Below, piece by piece: positions 43,438 to 55,588 of a stretch of 64,000 bases of DNA. Positions within the stretch are counted from its first letter, which is position 1. Each line of letters starts with the position of its first letter. The translations under genes and the position numbers were made by a program. The DNA is from Cyanophora paradoxa. Lineage: Eukaryota > Glaucocystophyceae > Cyanophorales > Cyanophoraceae. Location of the stretch: the NCBI GenBank assembly GCA_004431415.1, contig QPMI01000409.1:186001-250000 (forward strand). Direction: 5' to 3'. The notes beneath the pieces are model-generated. The model was not told where the DNA came from. It made no database searches and worked only from the letters and a program-made list of their open reading frames with translations.

Positions 43438-45165
43438 ATGGCGTTCGTCGGTGGTGTCACTCCCGCTCAGCTGTGCTCGCGGAGCAGCGGGTTCCTGTCG
43501 TCTGCCGAGAAGGCAACTCGCATCGCCTCTGCGGGTCACATGCGGAAGGCTCGGGGGGCAAAGTTCTCGGTCTCTGCAGTCACGATCAACCCTGCCCCGT
43601 CCAAGGCGGAGGAGAAGCGCGGGCGCGTCCTCCAGAGCTTCTTCAACAAGTCCGAGGGTGAGTTTTAAGCCTTCCCATTCGTGTACACGCGGTCTGAGGC
43701 CCGGGCTCGAAGAGCTCTACCTCATCCGGTCCCCTACCGCCAAAAAGGTCCTGGACGCGCTCGCCAAGGTCGGCGAGAGGCCTCGGAATGACCACATCGC
43801 CTTCCGCTCGTTCGGCTACAAGTGCGCGGCGCTCTGCGTCTTTGGGAGCCACCGTGACGCCGATTCTTGATCAGTGGGCTCGGCATCACCGCGCTCGAGG
43901 AGCTCTTTTTGGAGGCAGGGTTCAAGGTACGATCCTGGATCGTGCGTCAATTTCGCGGTGACGCGCGCCCATGACCCGCCCCCCTCGCAGCGGATGGAGC
44001 AGCTCTACTTCCCGGACAAGCACCTCCGGGCCCACTGGTGCGCTGGCTCGCGCGCAGGCCGAGCCCTCAGCTCAGCGACGACGCTGCGGTGCGCAGGTAC
44101 AAGCCGCCGCAGCCCGAGCAGGAGCGGGTGCGTCCCCAGGCAGCGGCGGCGGGCGCGATATCGATCAAATCGCTCGCCTGAGCTCGGCCGGAGCAGGTGT
44201 TCATCTCCGAGCTGATCATCGACGAGCTCTCGGCCAAGGCCCAGGGGATCATCAAGGTCCGGCGTCTCCCGCCCGCTCGTCCCCCGCGGCGGCTGGAAGT
44301 CGAGCTGACCGCGACGCGTGGGCATGGGCAGAGGTACCTGGACGAGGCGGACCCGGCGGCGCGCAAGTTCGGCATCCTCTCCTCCCTCATGGAGGAGCGC
44401 CCGTGGCCGACGCCCTCGGCGGCGGACTTCGACGCCCTCGCCGCCGAGAGCGAGTACGCCTCCTGGACCCTCATGAACGCCTACGGTGCGCCCCGCGCCC
44501 CGCGCGCGCGGCGCGGCGCCTGCTGCGCCAGCGGGGCGGGCGCCGGGGCCGACGTGGGCGGGGCGGGCAGCGTTCAACCACGTGACGGTGGCCATCCACG
44601 ACCTGAAGGAGCTCAACACCATCGAGAAGCTCAACCAGTTCCTCAAGGACTCGGGTGCGGCGCCCCCTCCCCCAGACCCCCGCCCCCTCGCCCTCCTCAC
44701 AGCGCGCAGGCTTCCTGCTGAACAACGCCGGCGGGGAGTTCAAGACGAGCCCGGACGGGCTCCTCCGCCAGAGCTCCACCGTCGCCGACAAGGTGCCAGC
44801 GCCCCGGCCCGCTCCAGAGGAGGGAGGGAGGAGAGGGAGGGGGCGGCCTGGGAGCTCGGCGGGTGACGGCGGCGCGCCCCGGCCCAGGTTCGGGTGGCGT
44901 TCGCGGACGGGACGGCGCGGGAGATCCCCGGCTCCTACATCGAGTTCGCCGAGCGCCTCGTCCTCCCCCAGGCCCGCCCCGCCCCCGCCCTGTCCCCGCC
45001 CCGCCCCGGCACCCGCACCGGGCGAGGCGGCAGGGGGCGCACGCGCAGTTCGCGCACCTGGCGGCGTCGGAGGTGCGGGAGGAGCACCGGCGGGACGGCT
45101 TCGAGGTCGCCAACGCCGACAAGATCTTCGAGTCCACCTACGACGAGCAGATCAAGCGCAAGTAG
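43438..45165 (+). CDS. Plastid-targeted DUF1338 enzyme (2-oxoadipate dioxygenase/decarboxylase, HglS/FLO7 family)
   Basis: Start ATG 43438. The first about 60 residues (MAFVGGVTPAQLCSRSSGFL...) are rich in Ser, Ala, Arg and Lys without a hydrophobic signal core: a plastid transit peptide with Phe at position 3. The enzyme follows over short exons: ELYLIRSPTAKKVLDALAKV, NDHIAFRSFG, ITALEELFLEAGFK, MEQLYFPDKHLRAHW, VFISELIIDELSAKAQGIIK, GILSSLMEERPWPTPSAADF, FNHVTVAIHDLKELNTIE, GEFKTSPDGLLRQSSTVAD and REIPGSYIEFAER. It ends FESTYDEQIKRK. The candidate metal ligands known for this family are visible: His in DHIAF, His in FNHVT and Glu in GSYIEF. Bacterial HglS converts 2-oxoadipate to 2-hydroxyglutarate in lysine catabolism; the plant homologue FLO7 is plastidic. 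Confidence 0.85.
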
Positions 45166-46586
45166 CCGCCCTGGCGCTGGCGCAGGGTGCGAGGAGGCGC
45201 CAGGGGGCGGCCCGGCGGCGGCGCGCGCCCCGTCCGTCCACCGCGCGGCGCCGATTTATGTGTACAGGGTAGCTCCAGCGGATAGGCTTACTTCACCCTC
45301 TCGCGTGTACAGTCTTTCCTTCTTTTCGCCGTAGTTCAGATTCGTTGCTCAGCAGCGGCGCGTGGCTGGAGCGTTCGAGGATTTTTCGGTGGAGAGTCGT
45401 GCAGCTTTCTTTCTCTGGACTTCTCTTTCTCTTCGCCCTCGGCTCGCTCTTTCGTGGCCGCCTGCAGTTTTCCGCATATGCGATGGCTTGCAATTGAGCC
45501 TCCTCGACGTATCGCATTTGTCCTTGCATTGGTAGTCGACGTCTACATTTCCTATTCCCCGCATGCATGTGTTAGCTTCGTTCGAATCACCATTATAGGC
45601 GTAGCGGACCGGGGAAAGACCGAAAGCATCAGTCGTTTACGGGCTCGTGAATCGTGATCAGTCTCGGATGTAGCGCCGCAGCGGCCGGCGCCGGCGCGCC
45701 GGGGCCACCGCATACGTAGTGTGCTTGAACTTCAAGTTTGCGAACTCTGGAAGTTGCTTGAATGTGCGAGCCTCGGATCCGGAAGTTGCCAGGCCCGGCG
45801 GCCGATCCCGGGGGGTCCGAGGCCAGGCCCACACAGTAATTGCAATCCGATGATCATGATCCGCGCAAGGTTCAACGGTTCCAAACTTGCAAGTTGAAAA
45901 TCCGATGATCATGATCAGGGGGTTCCGTTGAACTCGGAAGTCACTGAGTCGATGAACGTCACGTCGACGTCGACGTCGGACCTGACGGTCGGGGCGGGGC
46001 GGGGCCTCACACTGTGACAGTCCTAGTGCTTTAAATTTACCAAGCCTCGAAGTTTGCTATGCCATGATGGCCAGCAGGCTGCAGCTGGCCCTGCAGCGGC
46101 CGCCGGGCGGCACGCAGTGTGATGAATCTTTAATTGCAAAAGCCGCTGAGCTGTCTGATCATCGGATGGCCCTGGTCCGATGGCCCAAGACCTTGCAAAT
46201 TAAATACCGTGCGAGGCTCGGAGCCTTGTAAGTGTGGGAAGGGGAAGGTACAGAAGCCCCGCGGGCCCGGCCCCTCGCGATCGTGACCATGGCCGGCGCC
46301 ATGGCCATGGCATGGGCTGCGTGGCCACGTGCACATATGCATGGCGCCGGCCGGCAAGGCAAGCCTTGAAGCCCGAAGCTTAAGTTTCTTGCGAGTCGAT
46401 ATACTTGAGTGCGAGATTTCCGAGTTCGTAGCTGTACATGTACACGTCCCATCTGCAGATCTAGAGTGTCACAGTTCATTGCACTGCGGCAACTGGTAAT
46501 TGTAACTGACAAATTAAACGTGTCGAGAATTTACGAATCGAATATTCGCGCGCACAAGTCACTGCTGCTGGCCCTGTGGCCACAGG
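45166..46586. other. Intergenic DNA with palindromes
   Basis: About 1.4 kb between the stop of the DUF1338 gene and the stop of DIS3 (convergent). AT-richer and palindromic from about 45640: CCGATGATCATGATC at 45847 and 45901, ACGTCGACGTCGACGT at about 45958, and CATGGCCATGGCATGG near 46300. I see no coding block. Confidence 0.5.
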
Positions 46587-46709
46587 CTACGCCGCGGCCT
46601 CCACATCCCCCGCGGGGGCCTCCAGGGGGGCGCCGTACACGCGCCGCCCCGCGCTCCCCTCCACCGCCGCGCACAACCTCCGCTTCCCACTCGCACTCGC
46701 ATTCGGCCC

Positions 46710-46754
<45 letters not shown>

Positions 46755-49700
46755 CTTGGCCTTCCCGCGGCGCTGCCTCGCCGGCACGGGGACGGGGGCC
46801 CCCTGCCGCGGCGCAGGCTGCGGCTGAGAGGGGGCGACGGTGCGGGCTCTTGCAGGCGGGGGCGGGGGCGGACCTCGCGGGGCCCGCCGGCCGCGGGCTC
46901 GAGCTCGGGGCCCTCCTCGTCCCCGTACCCCTCCGGGGCCCCCGCCTCCAGCTCGTCCGACGTGCACGCGATCTGAGGGGAGGATCCGGAGGTCAGGAGC
47001 GTAAGGGGTACAGGCGATCTGGAGCTGCTGGGGGGTACCGCACCTCGAGGGAGGCGAGGGAGGCGACGAGGTCGTAGAGGGAGGGAGGGGGCGGGGCGGC
47101 GGCCCCCGCCTTCCCGCCCTGCGGCCCCCGCCTCGCCTCAGAGGGCTGGTTTGCGGGGGCGGGGCGGGGCGGGGCGGGGGGGGGAATGGCCGGCCTTGCG
47201 TGCGCCGGGGCCGGGGCCGTAGTCGGGACCTCGGCGGGGGCGAGCGCCGCCGCCGCCGCCCGCCGCGCCCCCTCCGCCGCGGCGATCTGAGCCCTCTCAG
47301 AGGATGGGGGGGGGGGAGGAGTGTGGGGGTACAGGGCGCGGGCACCTCGCGGGTGCCCTCGCGGAGCTCGCCCTGGAGGCGCGCCTGCTCGCCGGGGGAG
47401 GGGGCGGGGAGGGCCCCCGCCCGGCCCCCGCCGTACCCCGCCAGCCGCATCCGGAACGCCGGCCGGTGCGCCCGCGACTGCCCCGGCCGAGCGGAGAGGG
47501 CTCAGAGGGGGGAGGGGTGGGGGTTGGCGGGGGCGCGGACGGTCTCGACGGAGAGGGCGACGGTGACGCGGTCGAGGACGCGGAAGGTGTGCCCCGGGCC
47601 GCCCGCCGGCGTCGCCGTCAGCTCGCCCGCCGCCTCGTCGAAGGCGAGGGCGCAGGGGCGGCCCGCGATCGCCCCCTCCGCCCCCTCCTCCGGCACCGGC
47701 AGCGTCGCCCTGGCCGCGCCCCCGCGCTCCTCGTCAGCGGGGCCCCCGCTCGGAGAACGAGCAGAGGCGGCAGAGGCCTCGAGCCGAGCGAGGTCGCCGG
47801 CCGCCCTCGAGGGGGGCGAGGGGAGGGCGGGTGGGCCCCCGGGGGCCCCGGGCGGGGGCGGGGGCGCACCGACCCTCCTTGTCCGCGAGGTAGACGGGGC
47901 CCTTGAGCTGCCGCCCCGCCCCGCCCTCGGCCCCCCGCACGGCGGGGGCGGGCGCGGGGCGGGGCGGGGCACCTGGTAGCGGGGGACGAAGACGAGGAGG
48001 GCGCGCCGGCGCACGGCGAAGACCACCGCCTCCTGCCGCTCCCCGCCCTGCCAAGGGGCTGTGAGGGGGCGGGGCGGGGCGGGGCGAGGGGGCGAACGGG
48101 GGGGGCGCGGGAGGCGAGGAAGGCGGCGAGGAAGAGCTCCGTGCCCTCCTTCTGCACTTGCTGCGCCCCCGCGTCACCGGGCGGGGCGGGCGTGGAGGCG
48201 GGGGCGGGCTGGAGGTGGGACCTTGGAGGCGCGGTTGCGGTCGTTGATGTGGCCGCAGAGCTCCGCCAGGCGCGCGCTGTCCGCCACCGGCGCCCCGCCC
48301 TGCCGCCAGGGGGCCGGGGGTGAGGAGATGCCGGGGCGGGCGGAGGAAGGGCGGGCGGGGGCGGGGGCGGGGCGGACGCGGAGGGCGGCGAAGAGGGTCC
48401 GGTGCACGAGCACGTCCGCGTAGCTGCGTCAGACCGCGGGGTAAATTCAGGCGGCGGGGGCGCGGGGGGGCGGGCGCGCCGGCGGATGGGGGAGGTGAAG
48501 TGGGTGTAGAAGCTGAGTCCTGCGGGGGAGCTCGAGGGGCTCGGGAGGGGCGGGGCCGCTGCGGGCTGTGGGGCGGACCGAGGCCGTAGTGGGCGAAGTC
48601 GGCGACGGGGCAGGCGCCCGTGCAGAAGTACGTCGCCTCCGCCATCGCCCGCGTCGCGAGCGTTCGCAGCTGCCGCCACCCCGTCAAGGGCCCGGCGTGG
48701 AGGCGCGCGGGGGCCGGCGGGGCGGAGCGGGCGCACGAGGGTGGCGACGGGGTTGTGCTCGCCGGGGCCAGCCGCCGCCACCGCTGCCTGCGCCGCCCGC
48801 GTCGGCGGGCGGGGCGGGCGGGGCGGGGCGGGTGGGCGGGGGCCTGGAGGGAGCGCTGGAGGGCGGCGTTGCTCGAGGCGTCCACCTCGACGCCCAGCGG
48901 GCCGGCCACCGCCCGCAGCGCCCCGAAGGCCCCCTCCCCCTGCCCCCAGCGGGTCACGCGCAGCGCGCGAGCGGGCGGGGCGGGCGAGGGGCGGGCCTTG
49001 GGGATGGGGTGGTGCCGCAGCAGCGCAGCCTGCCGGGGCGACGGGCGCGGGGTCAGCGGAGGCGGGGGCCGGGCGGGCTTGCGAGCTCGGGGGGCACGGT
49101 TGCACCTGGGGGAAGGCGGCCCAGATGCGCTCCGCCACCGCCGCGTTCGCCGCGATCTGCCAACCCGGCACGCCCCTCAGCCAGCGGCCGCGGGGCGGGC
49201 GGGGCGGGGCGGGGCGGGGCCGGGGCGGGCCATGAGCTCGGCGACGACGCGGTTGACCTCCATGTCCCGCTTCACGACGGCCTCCGTCGGCCGCTCCCCC
49301 GCCAGCGTGAACCGCATCTCCCCGCCTGCCCCAGCGGCGGTGAGGGCCAGGGCGGGGGGCCGGGGGCGGGGGGGCGGACCCTCGAGCTCGAGGGCGCCGG
49401 CCTCCTGCCGCCGCCGCCGCAGCACCTGTGCCCCCGCCGGCCCCTGAGCACAAGCGCTGCCGCGGCCGCCCCGGCGCGCTTCTGCGCGCGCACCGCCGCG
49501 ATGGCCGCGAGCCGCCGCACGTCCACCCGCACCTGGGGCACCCGAGGGGCGGGGGGCGGTGAGGGGAGGGGCGGGGGGCTCGCTGGAGGGGCGGGCGGGC
49601 GGGCCTGCTCGGCCCAGCCGGGCTCCTCGAGGCCGGGCGGCGGGCGCCGCCGGGCCCGCCCCCGCCGGCCCAGCGCCGCAGCTCGACGGCCTTGCCCTCC

Positions 49701-52700
49701 AGCAGGTCCTGCCGCCCCCGCCCCTCAGAGCCGCCCCCTCGCGCCCTCGAGGCGCCGGTGAGCCTGCGTGCGTGCGGGCCTGGGCCTGCTGGTAGGCGAG
49801 CTCGTTGGAGGAGCGGATGACCGTGCGCCCGAACCACACCGAGAGCTGCCCGCCCGCCCCCTCAGCGCGCGCCGCGCCGAGGCAGAGGGGCGGCGCGCAC
49901 GACGCGGCACTCGGGCGGGGGCGTCATCTCCCACATCACGCTCACTGCGCACGCGCGGGGCGGCGCGGGGCGGGGCGGCCTCAGAGGGGCGGGCGGGGCG
50001 GGGGCCGGGCAGGGGAGCGGGGGCGGGCGGGGCCACCGGCGAGGCGGTCGACGCCGCCGCGGAGGGAGATGAGGCGCTCGCTCAGCACTTCGGGGAGCAT
50101 GTCTACCCCCCCGCCCCGCCCCGCTCAGCGAGCGCGGAGGCTTCCCGCCGGCTGCCGGCGCACTGAGGCGGCGGTCGACGAGGTAGACGGTCGTCGCCCG
50201 GCTCCGCGCCTCGCTGCCCGCCCGCCCCCTCAGACCCGCGCCCCGCGCGAGGCGGGGGCGGGGGGGCGCGCCTGTCGAGGAGGCCCCCGGCGGGGACGAA
50301 CGCGTCCACGTCCGCGATGTCTTCGCCCGATGCAAGAAAGAGCATGGAAAGGAGAGGGGCGAGCGGGGCGCGGGGCGCGGGGCGGCAAGGATACGGACGC
50401 CGAGCTCGAGGCGGCCGCCCGGCAGCTCGTGCACCGACAGCGCGTCGTCGATGTCTTGCCTGCACGGCGGAGAGGCGTCGGGCGTGCAGGGCGCCTCGGA
50501 GCGGTGGAGTGGGGGGGTACGGGGCGCACGAGCCCGGGGGGTCGATGGAGAAGACGCGGCGCGAGGCGCGCAGGTCCCGCCGCCGCGCCACCTCCTCGGG
50601 GGGCACCGTCCAGTCCTGCCGCCCAGCTCGGCAGGGGAGGGGAGGGGGGGGGAGAGAAAGGGGGGAAGGCGGCGGGCCTCGGGCGGCAGGAGGGCGAGGG
50701 CGGCGGGCCCGAAGGGAGCCCCCTCCACCCCGTTCTCCACCAGCAGCGCCTGCCGGGGTACTCGCACCTTCAAAAAGAGGAGGGAGTGGCAGAGCGGGGG
50801 GTACCGCGGTCTCGGTGTCGAGGGCGCCGAGGGGCCCGAGGTCGCGAACGTAGTGGCCGGAGGGGTACACGGACGTGGCGTCCCACCCGTCCACGCGCAC
50901 AACGAACCGGTTTCCCGCGAGGCGCGCCCCCTGCCGCGTCCGGATCCGGATCTGCAGCGGTGCCGCCTGAGCGAACAAAGAAGAGAACAAAGACAAAAAG
51001 ACGCCCGCCTTGGGGACGCGGGGGTCGAGGGGTACGGCGAGGAGCGCCTCGGTGCCGCCGGCCCCGCCGCCCTTCGCCGCGCGCTCCGCGTCCTCCGCCT
51101 GCCCCCCCGCCGTCAGCCGGCCGGCCTGGTCTAGACAGGCGGCCGGTGCCCGCGGATAAGGAGAGGTGACTGCAGCCGTGCTGAGCCTCAAACACCCTAA
51201 GTGAAATGAAGGCGCCACCTGCATCCCCCTACATCTGGACCTGGACGGGGCGGACCTGGAGGCAGGCGGCGTAGGCGCGGTCGGCGCGCTGGAGGACGCC
51301 CACCACGCGCCCCGCCGGCGCCCCCCGGCCCCGCCTCCGCCCCTCCCCCGCCCCCGCCCCCGCCCCCGCGCCTCCTCCCCGGCCCCCTCCTCCGCCTGCC
51401 GCCGCGGGTCGATGCCGGCGCCGGCCCCTCGCAGGCGGGCAGCGTGCAGCGAGGGCCGGCGGGGGCGGGCGGGCGGGGGCACCTCGACGGGGCGGCCTCG
51501 TAGAGGTCGTCGTCGGCGGGGCCGGCCTGGGGGGCGCCCCACTCGCTCTCCGGCAGCAGCTCCACCGCCACCACGTCCCTGCGGGCGGGCGGAGGCGAGG
51601 TGAGGGGTAGGCAGGGGCGGGGCGGGGCGGGGCGGGGCACCCGTGGAGGGCGCGGTTGCGGGCAAGCTCGCCACGCACGAGCACCTCCTCGCCCTCCCGC
51701 AGGCCCGCCGCCCCCCACGCCGGGCCCGCCCCCCGCACGCTCGCCTCCTGCCGCGGGTGAGGGAGGGGCGGGGGCCGGGGCGGGGGCGGGGGCGCGGACG
51801 GAGCGGGGCCGGCGGCGGGAGACGGCGAGGACGCCGCGCAGGAGGGCCCCGGACTCCACCGCCTCCTCCAGCGCCCCGGCCGCCCAGTGCTGCCGCCAGG
51901 CTTCACGAGGCATGGATGGCGATGCGAGGGGGGTGGAAGAGGGGGGAGAAGGACCTCGGGGTACGCCCCACCCGAGGCGGGGAGGGCCCCCGCGGCAGCG
52001 GCGCCGGCGCGGCGCCCCTCGCCGCCGCCCCTCGCCTCGGCCTCCCGCCGCTCGGCGATCGCGGCGCTGGGGCGGGGGCCCCGTCAGCGCCGCGTGGCGC
52101 GCGCCGGCAGGGGGAAGCCCCTGCCCCTGCCCCCCGCACCTGACCGAGTCGTAGAGGTCGAGGACCGCCGCGCTCGAGCCGTGGTACCTGGGTACCGGCC
52201 TCAGGGGAGCGGAGGGGGAGGTGCGGGAGGGGGTACCGGGCGAAGAACTCGCGGGAGGAGAGGACCTCGACGCCGGGGCAGGCGTCGCCCTCCGCCGCCG
52301 CCGCCGCGAACGAGTCCGCTGCGCGCGCGTGAGGGGCCGGCGGGCGGCGGCTCGGGGCCGGCCGCGGGGCGGGGCGGGGCGGCACCGTCGTCGGAGACGA
52401 TGACGAGCGGCACGCGCCGCGCGATGTGCGCGCTGTACCACCGCGCCGCCTCGAAGACGCCTGCGCCGCGCTCGGCCGGCCGCCCCGGGCCGGCGTCGCA
52501 AGCGCGCGTGTGCGCACTGCGGGCGTGGTGGAGAGCGGCGGGCTCGGCGGGCCGCCGCGGGACGTGCGTCGCCCGCAGGTGCTCGTTGTGGAAGAGGTGG
52601 CACCGCCGCCGCTGGTCCCGCAGCAGCGCCCTGCGCGCCCCTCGCGCCGGGCGGGGGCGGGGCGGGGCGGGGCGGCCGCGGCGCACCGGAGGTGGTTGCG

Positions 52701-53152
52701 CGTGCGCTGCTCGCCCGTGCGCTGCACCTGCGCGGCGCGCGTCTCAGGCGGCGTCGCTTGCGCTGGCCGGCGTCGGGGCTCGAGGGCAGGAGGCTCGAGG
52801 GCGCGGGGCGCGGGCCTCCTGGACGACGGACTGGAGGAAGAGGACGTCCTCGACGTCGGGGAGCTCGAAGAGCTCCAGGAAGTCCTCCGCGACGCGCCCG
52901 TCGGGCACCGCGTAGCGCTCCGCGCGCCCCAGCCGCGGCACCTCCAGGTTCTTGCAGCCGCCGCCGCAGGCCGCGCTGCGAGCTGCGGGCTCAGCGCGAC
53001 CCGCGTGCGGGCGACGCGTGCGCGGCGGCGGCGCGCCTCTCGCAGGCGATGTCGTCGCGCAGGTACAGCTCCTTGATGACCCGGTACACCTGCACGCCGC
53101 GGTTGGAGCGCCTGTCCGCGATCCGCGTCGGCGCTTGGCTGATCGCCGACAT
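46587..53152 (-). CDS. DIS3: Exosome ribonuclease DIS3/RRP44
   Basis: DIS3 is the catalytic 3'-5' exoribonuclease of the RNA exosome. Start ATG 53152 (MSAISQAPTRIADRR), then VYRVIKELYLRDDIACE and, across an intron, AACGGGC: together the CR3 three-Cys motif. The PIN region has LELFELPDVEDVLFLQSVVQ, HNEHLRATH and ARWYSAHIARRVPLVIVSDD. Cold-shock and RNB parts follow: VVAVELLPESEWG, VVRVDGWDATSVYPSGHYV, RRVFSIDPPGS-QDIDDALS and HIADVDAFVPAGGLLD (RNB active-site Asp residues present), ATTVYLVDRRLSA, VSVMWEMTPP, MEVNRVVAELMA, AMAEATYFCTGACPVADFAH, LSFYTHFTSPIRR and KEGTELFLAAFLAS. An S1-like end with HTFRVLDRVTVALSVETV precedes a tail with poly-Gly, stop 46587. More than 20 introns; two near the start (52976-53036, 52728-52815) begin with GC. 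The PIN pocket looks changed: YAVPDGRV stands where DTN is usual. Confidence 0.93.
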
Positions 53153-53377
53153 CGCGGCCGCGGCGCTGCTGCTGGCACGACAAGCCGCCCCCGCGCGCCC
53201 GATCTGAACGAAGATTACGTGAACCCCCCCTGTCCCCCACTGGGCCCCACAAGCCTGCCGGCAGGCGGTCCGTCTCTGTCGCATCAACAAAGCTACGCAC
53301 GCAGCTATCAGTCCGAGCCGTCCGCGTGCAGTCCACTGGCGCCTCAAGCGCGATCGGTTGCGTGGCGGGAATTGGAC
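53153..53377. promoter_or_regulatory. Divergent promoter region, DIS3 / 53378 gene
   Basis: Only 225 bases separate the DIS3 ATG (53152, minus) from the ATG at 53378 (plus). Both promoters must lie in or overlap this stretch. No specific box is recognised. Confidence 0.35.
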
Positions 53378-54126
53378 ATGAATTCGGAACTCGATGATCA
53401 GGAGGCCGCGCACATTTCGGTTCGACGCGGGCCATGCGTGTGAGCGCTTTGCAATGTATCTGACGGCCTCTCCGCGTACGCAGGCCGAGCAGCTCTCTCG
53501 GGCGGAGCTGGAGGAGGTCCGAGCCGACTTCGAGGCCATCGTCCGCGAGATAGACGGGCCGGAGGTACGAGTCGAGTGGCACAGCAGAATGAAGCCCACA
53601 GTTGTCTTGTGCGCCGGGTTCTGGGCCGCTCGAACCATCCTAGCTAACCGCCTAGCCGCGGCAGCCCGAGGGAGAGCGCGGCGCGGGTTGACGCTGGCGC
53701 TCGGGAGCGGGCGGGTAGATGGCCGGCGGAGAGTGCGCGGTGGACAGCGTCTAGGTACCGCGAAGCGCCCGCCGCCGAGTCGGAGACCGAGGACGGTGCG
53801 CGCGCGAGCGCCGTGACCACCCGGCCCGCGCCCGCGCTCAAGGAGAGGGCGCAGGGGAGCCGGAGGCGAACAGGGCGGAGGAGGGCGAGTACGAGGACGA
53901 TGCCGACGAGTACGAGGACGCGACGCCGCCGGAGGAGGAGCTGGAGGCGGGCGGGGCGGGGGCGGCGGCGGCGGCGGAGCTGCGCGCCCGCATCGCGGAG
54001 CGCCTGCGCGAGGCCGAGGCGGCAGTGGCTGCCCGCCTGCAGCTCCTCGCCGCGCGCGGCGGTGCCGCCGGCCCCGCGCGCGACGGCGGGAGGCGGCCCG
54101 AGCGGAGGAAAGGCGGCGACCGGTAG
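53378..54126 (+). CDS. Unrecognised small acidic coiled-coil protein
   Basis: The ATG at 53378 gives MNSELDDQEAAHISVRRGPC, then a GT-AG intron (GTGTGAGC...CGTACGCAG). The second exon is helical: AEQLSRAELEEVRADFEAIV with REIDGPE. A longer intron ends at CGTCTAG near 53751, followed by YREAPAAESETED. The last exon is acidic then helical (DDADEYEDATPPEEELEAGG, ELRARIAERLREAEAAVAAR) and ends RRPERRKGGDR, stop 54124-54126. No family is recognised; length is about 130-150 residues. It may be a subunit of a larger assembly. Confidence 0.55.
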
Positions 54127-54188
54127 CCTGTTGAAAATATACCTTCGAGGAATACACACAGCGGGGCACACACACGCTGCTCTGGCTG

Positions 54189-55588
54189 CTAGAAGAGGCC
54201 GGCAATACCGGGGTCCGAGGCGAGGCCCGGGCCGGCCGGGGGCGCCGCCTGCTGCCGCGGGGCCTGCGTTTGCGAGGCGGCGGCGGCGGCGGCGGCGGCC
54301 GGCTGCGGGGCGGGCCCGGAGGCGCCCTCCTGGAGGCGCTCGGCCTCGACGGCGGCCTGGTCGGCGACGTGCTTGCGGATCATCGCCTCCAGCGGCCCGA
54401 AGGGCAGCTGAGCGTTCAGCTCCTTCGCCACCTGCGCGCGAGCACGCGAGCTGAGGGGGAGGCGGGGCGGGCGCGCTTGTGGAGGGGGCGGCGGGCCTCG
54501 AGCCAGAGGTCGAAGAAGGGGCGCATGCGGGGGTGGAGCCAGCCGCTCCACGGCTTGTGGAACGTGAAGTGGATCACCTGCGCCAGCGTGAGCCGGTGGA
54601 GGCCGGGGGGGGGGGGGGGGGGGGAGCGGGGCGCGCCTTGATCTTGTCGGGGACCCAGAGGAAGGAGCGGTCGCACTGGGCCTCGGCCATGAAGACCGAG
54701 GGCGCCAGGTTGTAGTAGAACGGCAGGACCGTCAGCTCCCGCCCGTAGTACCGGTTCAGCAGCGCCTGCCGCGCCCCCGCTCGAGTCCGAGGCCCCGGGC
54801 TCGAGGCGCGGGGCGCACCTGGTCGTAGGTGCCGATGTGCGTGGCGCGGCGGGACATGCTCTTCTCGAAGAAGTGGAGGGACCAGGACTGGGCGAGCGGC
54901 ACGTACTCGGCGCGGTCGCGGTCCCAGGCGCGCGCCTCCCGCGCCATGGCGGCGAAGTCCTCCCGCGAGGGCCGCAGCACGAAGAGGTCCCCGTTCACAG
55001 ACGTCCCCAGCATGCTGCGCCCCCCGCCCCCCGCCTCAGCCGCCCCGCGCGCGCAAGCTCGAAGCTCAGCGGCCCCGCCGCGCGCGCGCGCCTCGTCTCC
55101 CAGAGGAACATGTCGTAGGGGGCGCAGGGCGGGCGGCACGCGAAAAGCTCCTCGATCGGGCGCATGACGATCTGGTCCGCGCCGATGTACACGAGCTTCT
55201 CGTACTCGGTGAGCTCCCACGCGCGGAGCTTGGTGAAGTAGTGCGTCGAGTTCGCGCCGCACGTCTTGCAGGGCACGGGGGCCACGTCGACGATGCGGTT
55301 GTACACCCGCGAGAGCACCGCCCTCTCCTCCTGGCTCACGTCCGCCGTAACCAGCACGATCATCTCGTAGGCCGTCCCGAGGCGCCGGATCGAGTAGCCC
55401 ATGACTAGCGCGCCCACGACGTAGTTTTCTCCCGTCGCGAAAGTGACGTACGCGCCCTTTCCGGGCGGCGTGTGCTCGCCGCCGTACTGGGCGGAGCAGG
55501 TCGAGAGGAAGAAGCCCAGGGCGAGCACGCGGAGGGCCAGGGCCACCGCCCCTCCGCTGCCCACGCCTAGCTGCGCTCCTCGGCCCAT
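54189..55588 (-). CDS. GT8 glycosyltransferase with signal peptide
   Basis: Start ATG 55588. Residues 10-35 form a signal peptide (AVALALRVLALGFFLSTCSA). The catalytic domain begins AYVTFATGENYVVGALVMGY and continues EMIVLVTADVSQEERAVLSR, YFTKLRAWELTEYEKLVYIG with ADQIVMRPIEELF, MLGTSVNGDLFVLRPSRED, ATHIGTYDQ, LLNRYYGRELTVLPFYYNLA, SFLWVPDKIK and VIHFTFHKPWSGWL. This is a glycogenin/PGSIP-like GT8 for the secretory pathway. The metal-site DxD is replaced by GAD, as in the GT8 gene at 41406-43200. The intron at 54578-54636 has a GC donor. The C-terminal about 90 residues are Ala/Gln/Pro-rich, ending GIAGLF, stop 54189. The two GT8 genes are on the same strand about 11 kb apart with DIS3 between them, perhaps an old duplication. 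Confidence 0.8.

Noticed and set aside
47618-49837. Minus-strand 739-codon frame inside DIS3
   Set aside because: It reads through introns; only the pieces that match DIS3 blocks are coding.
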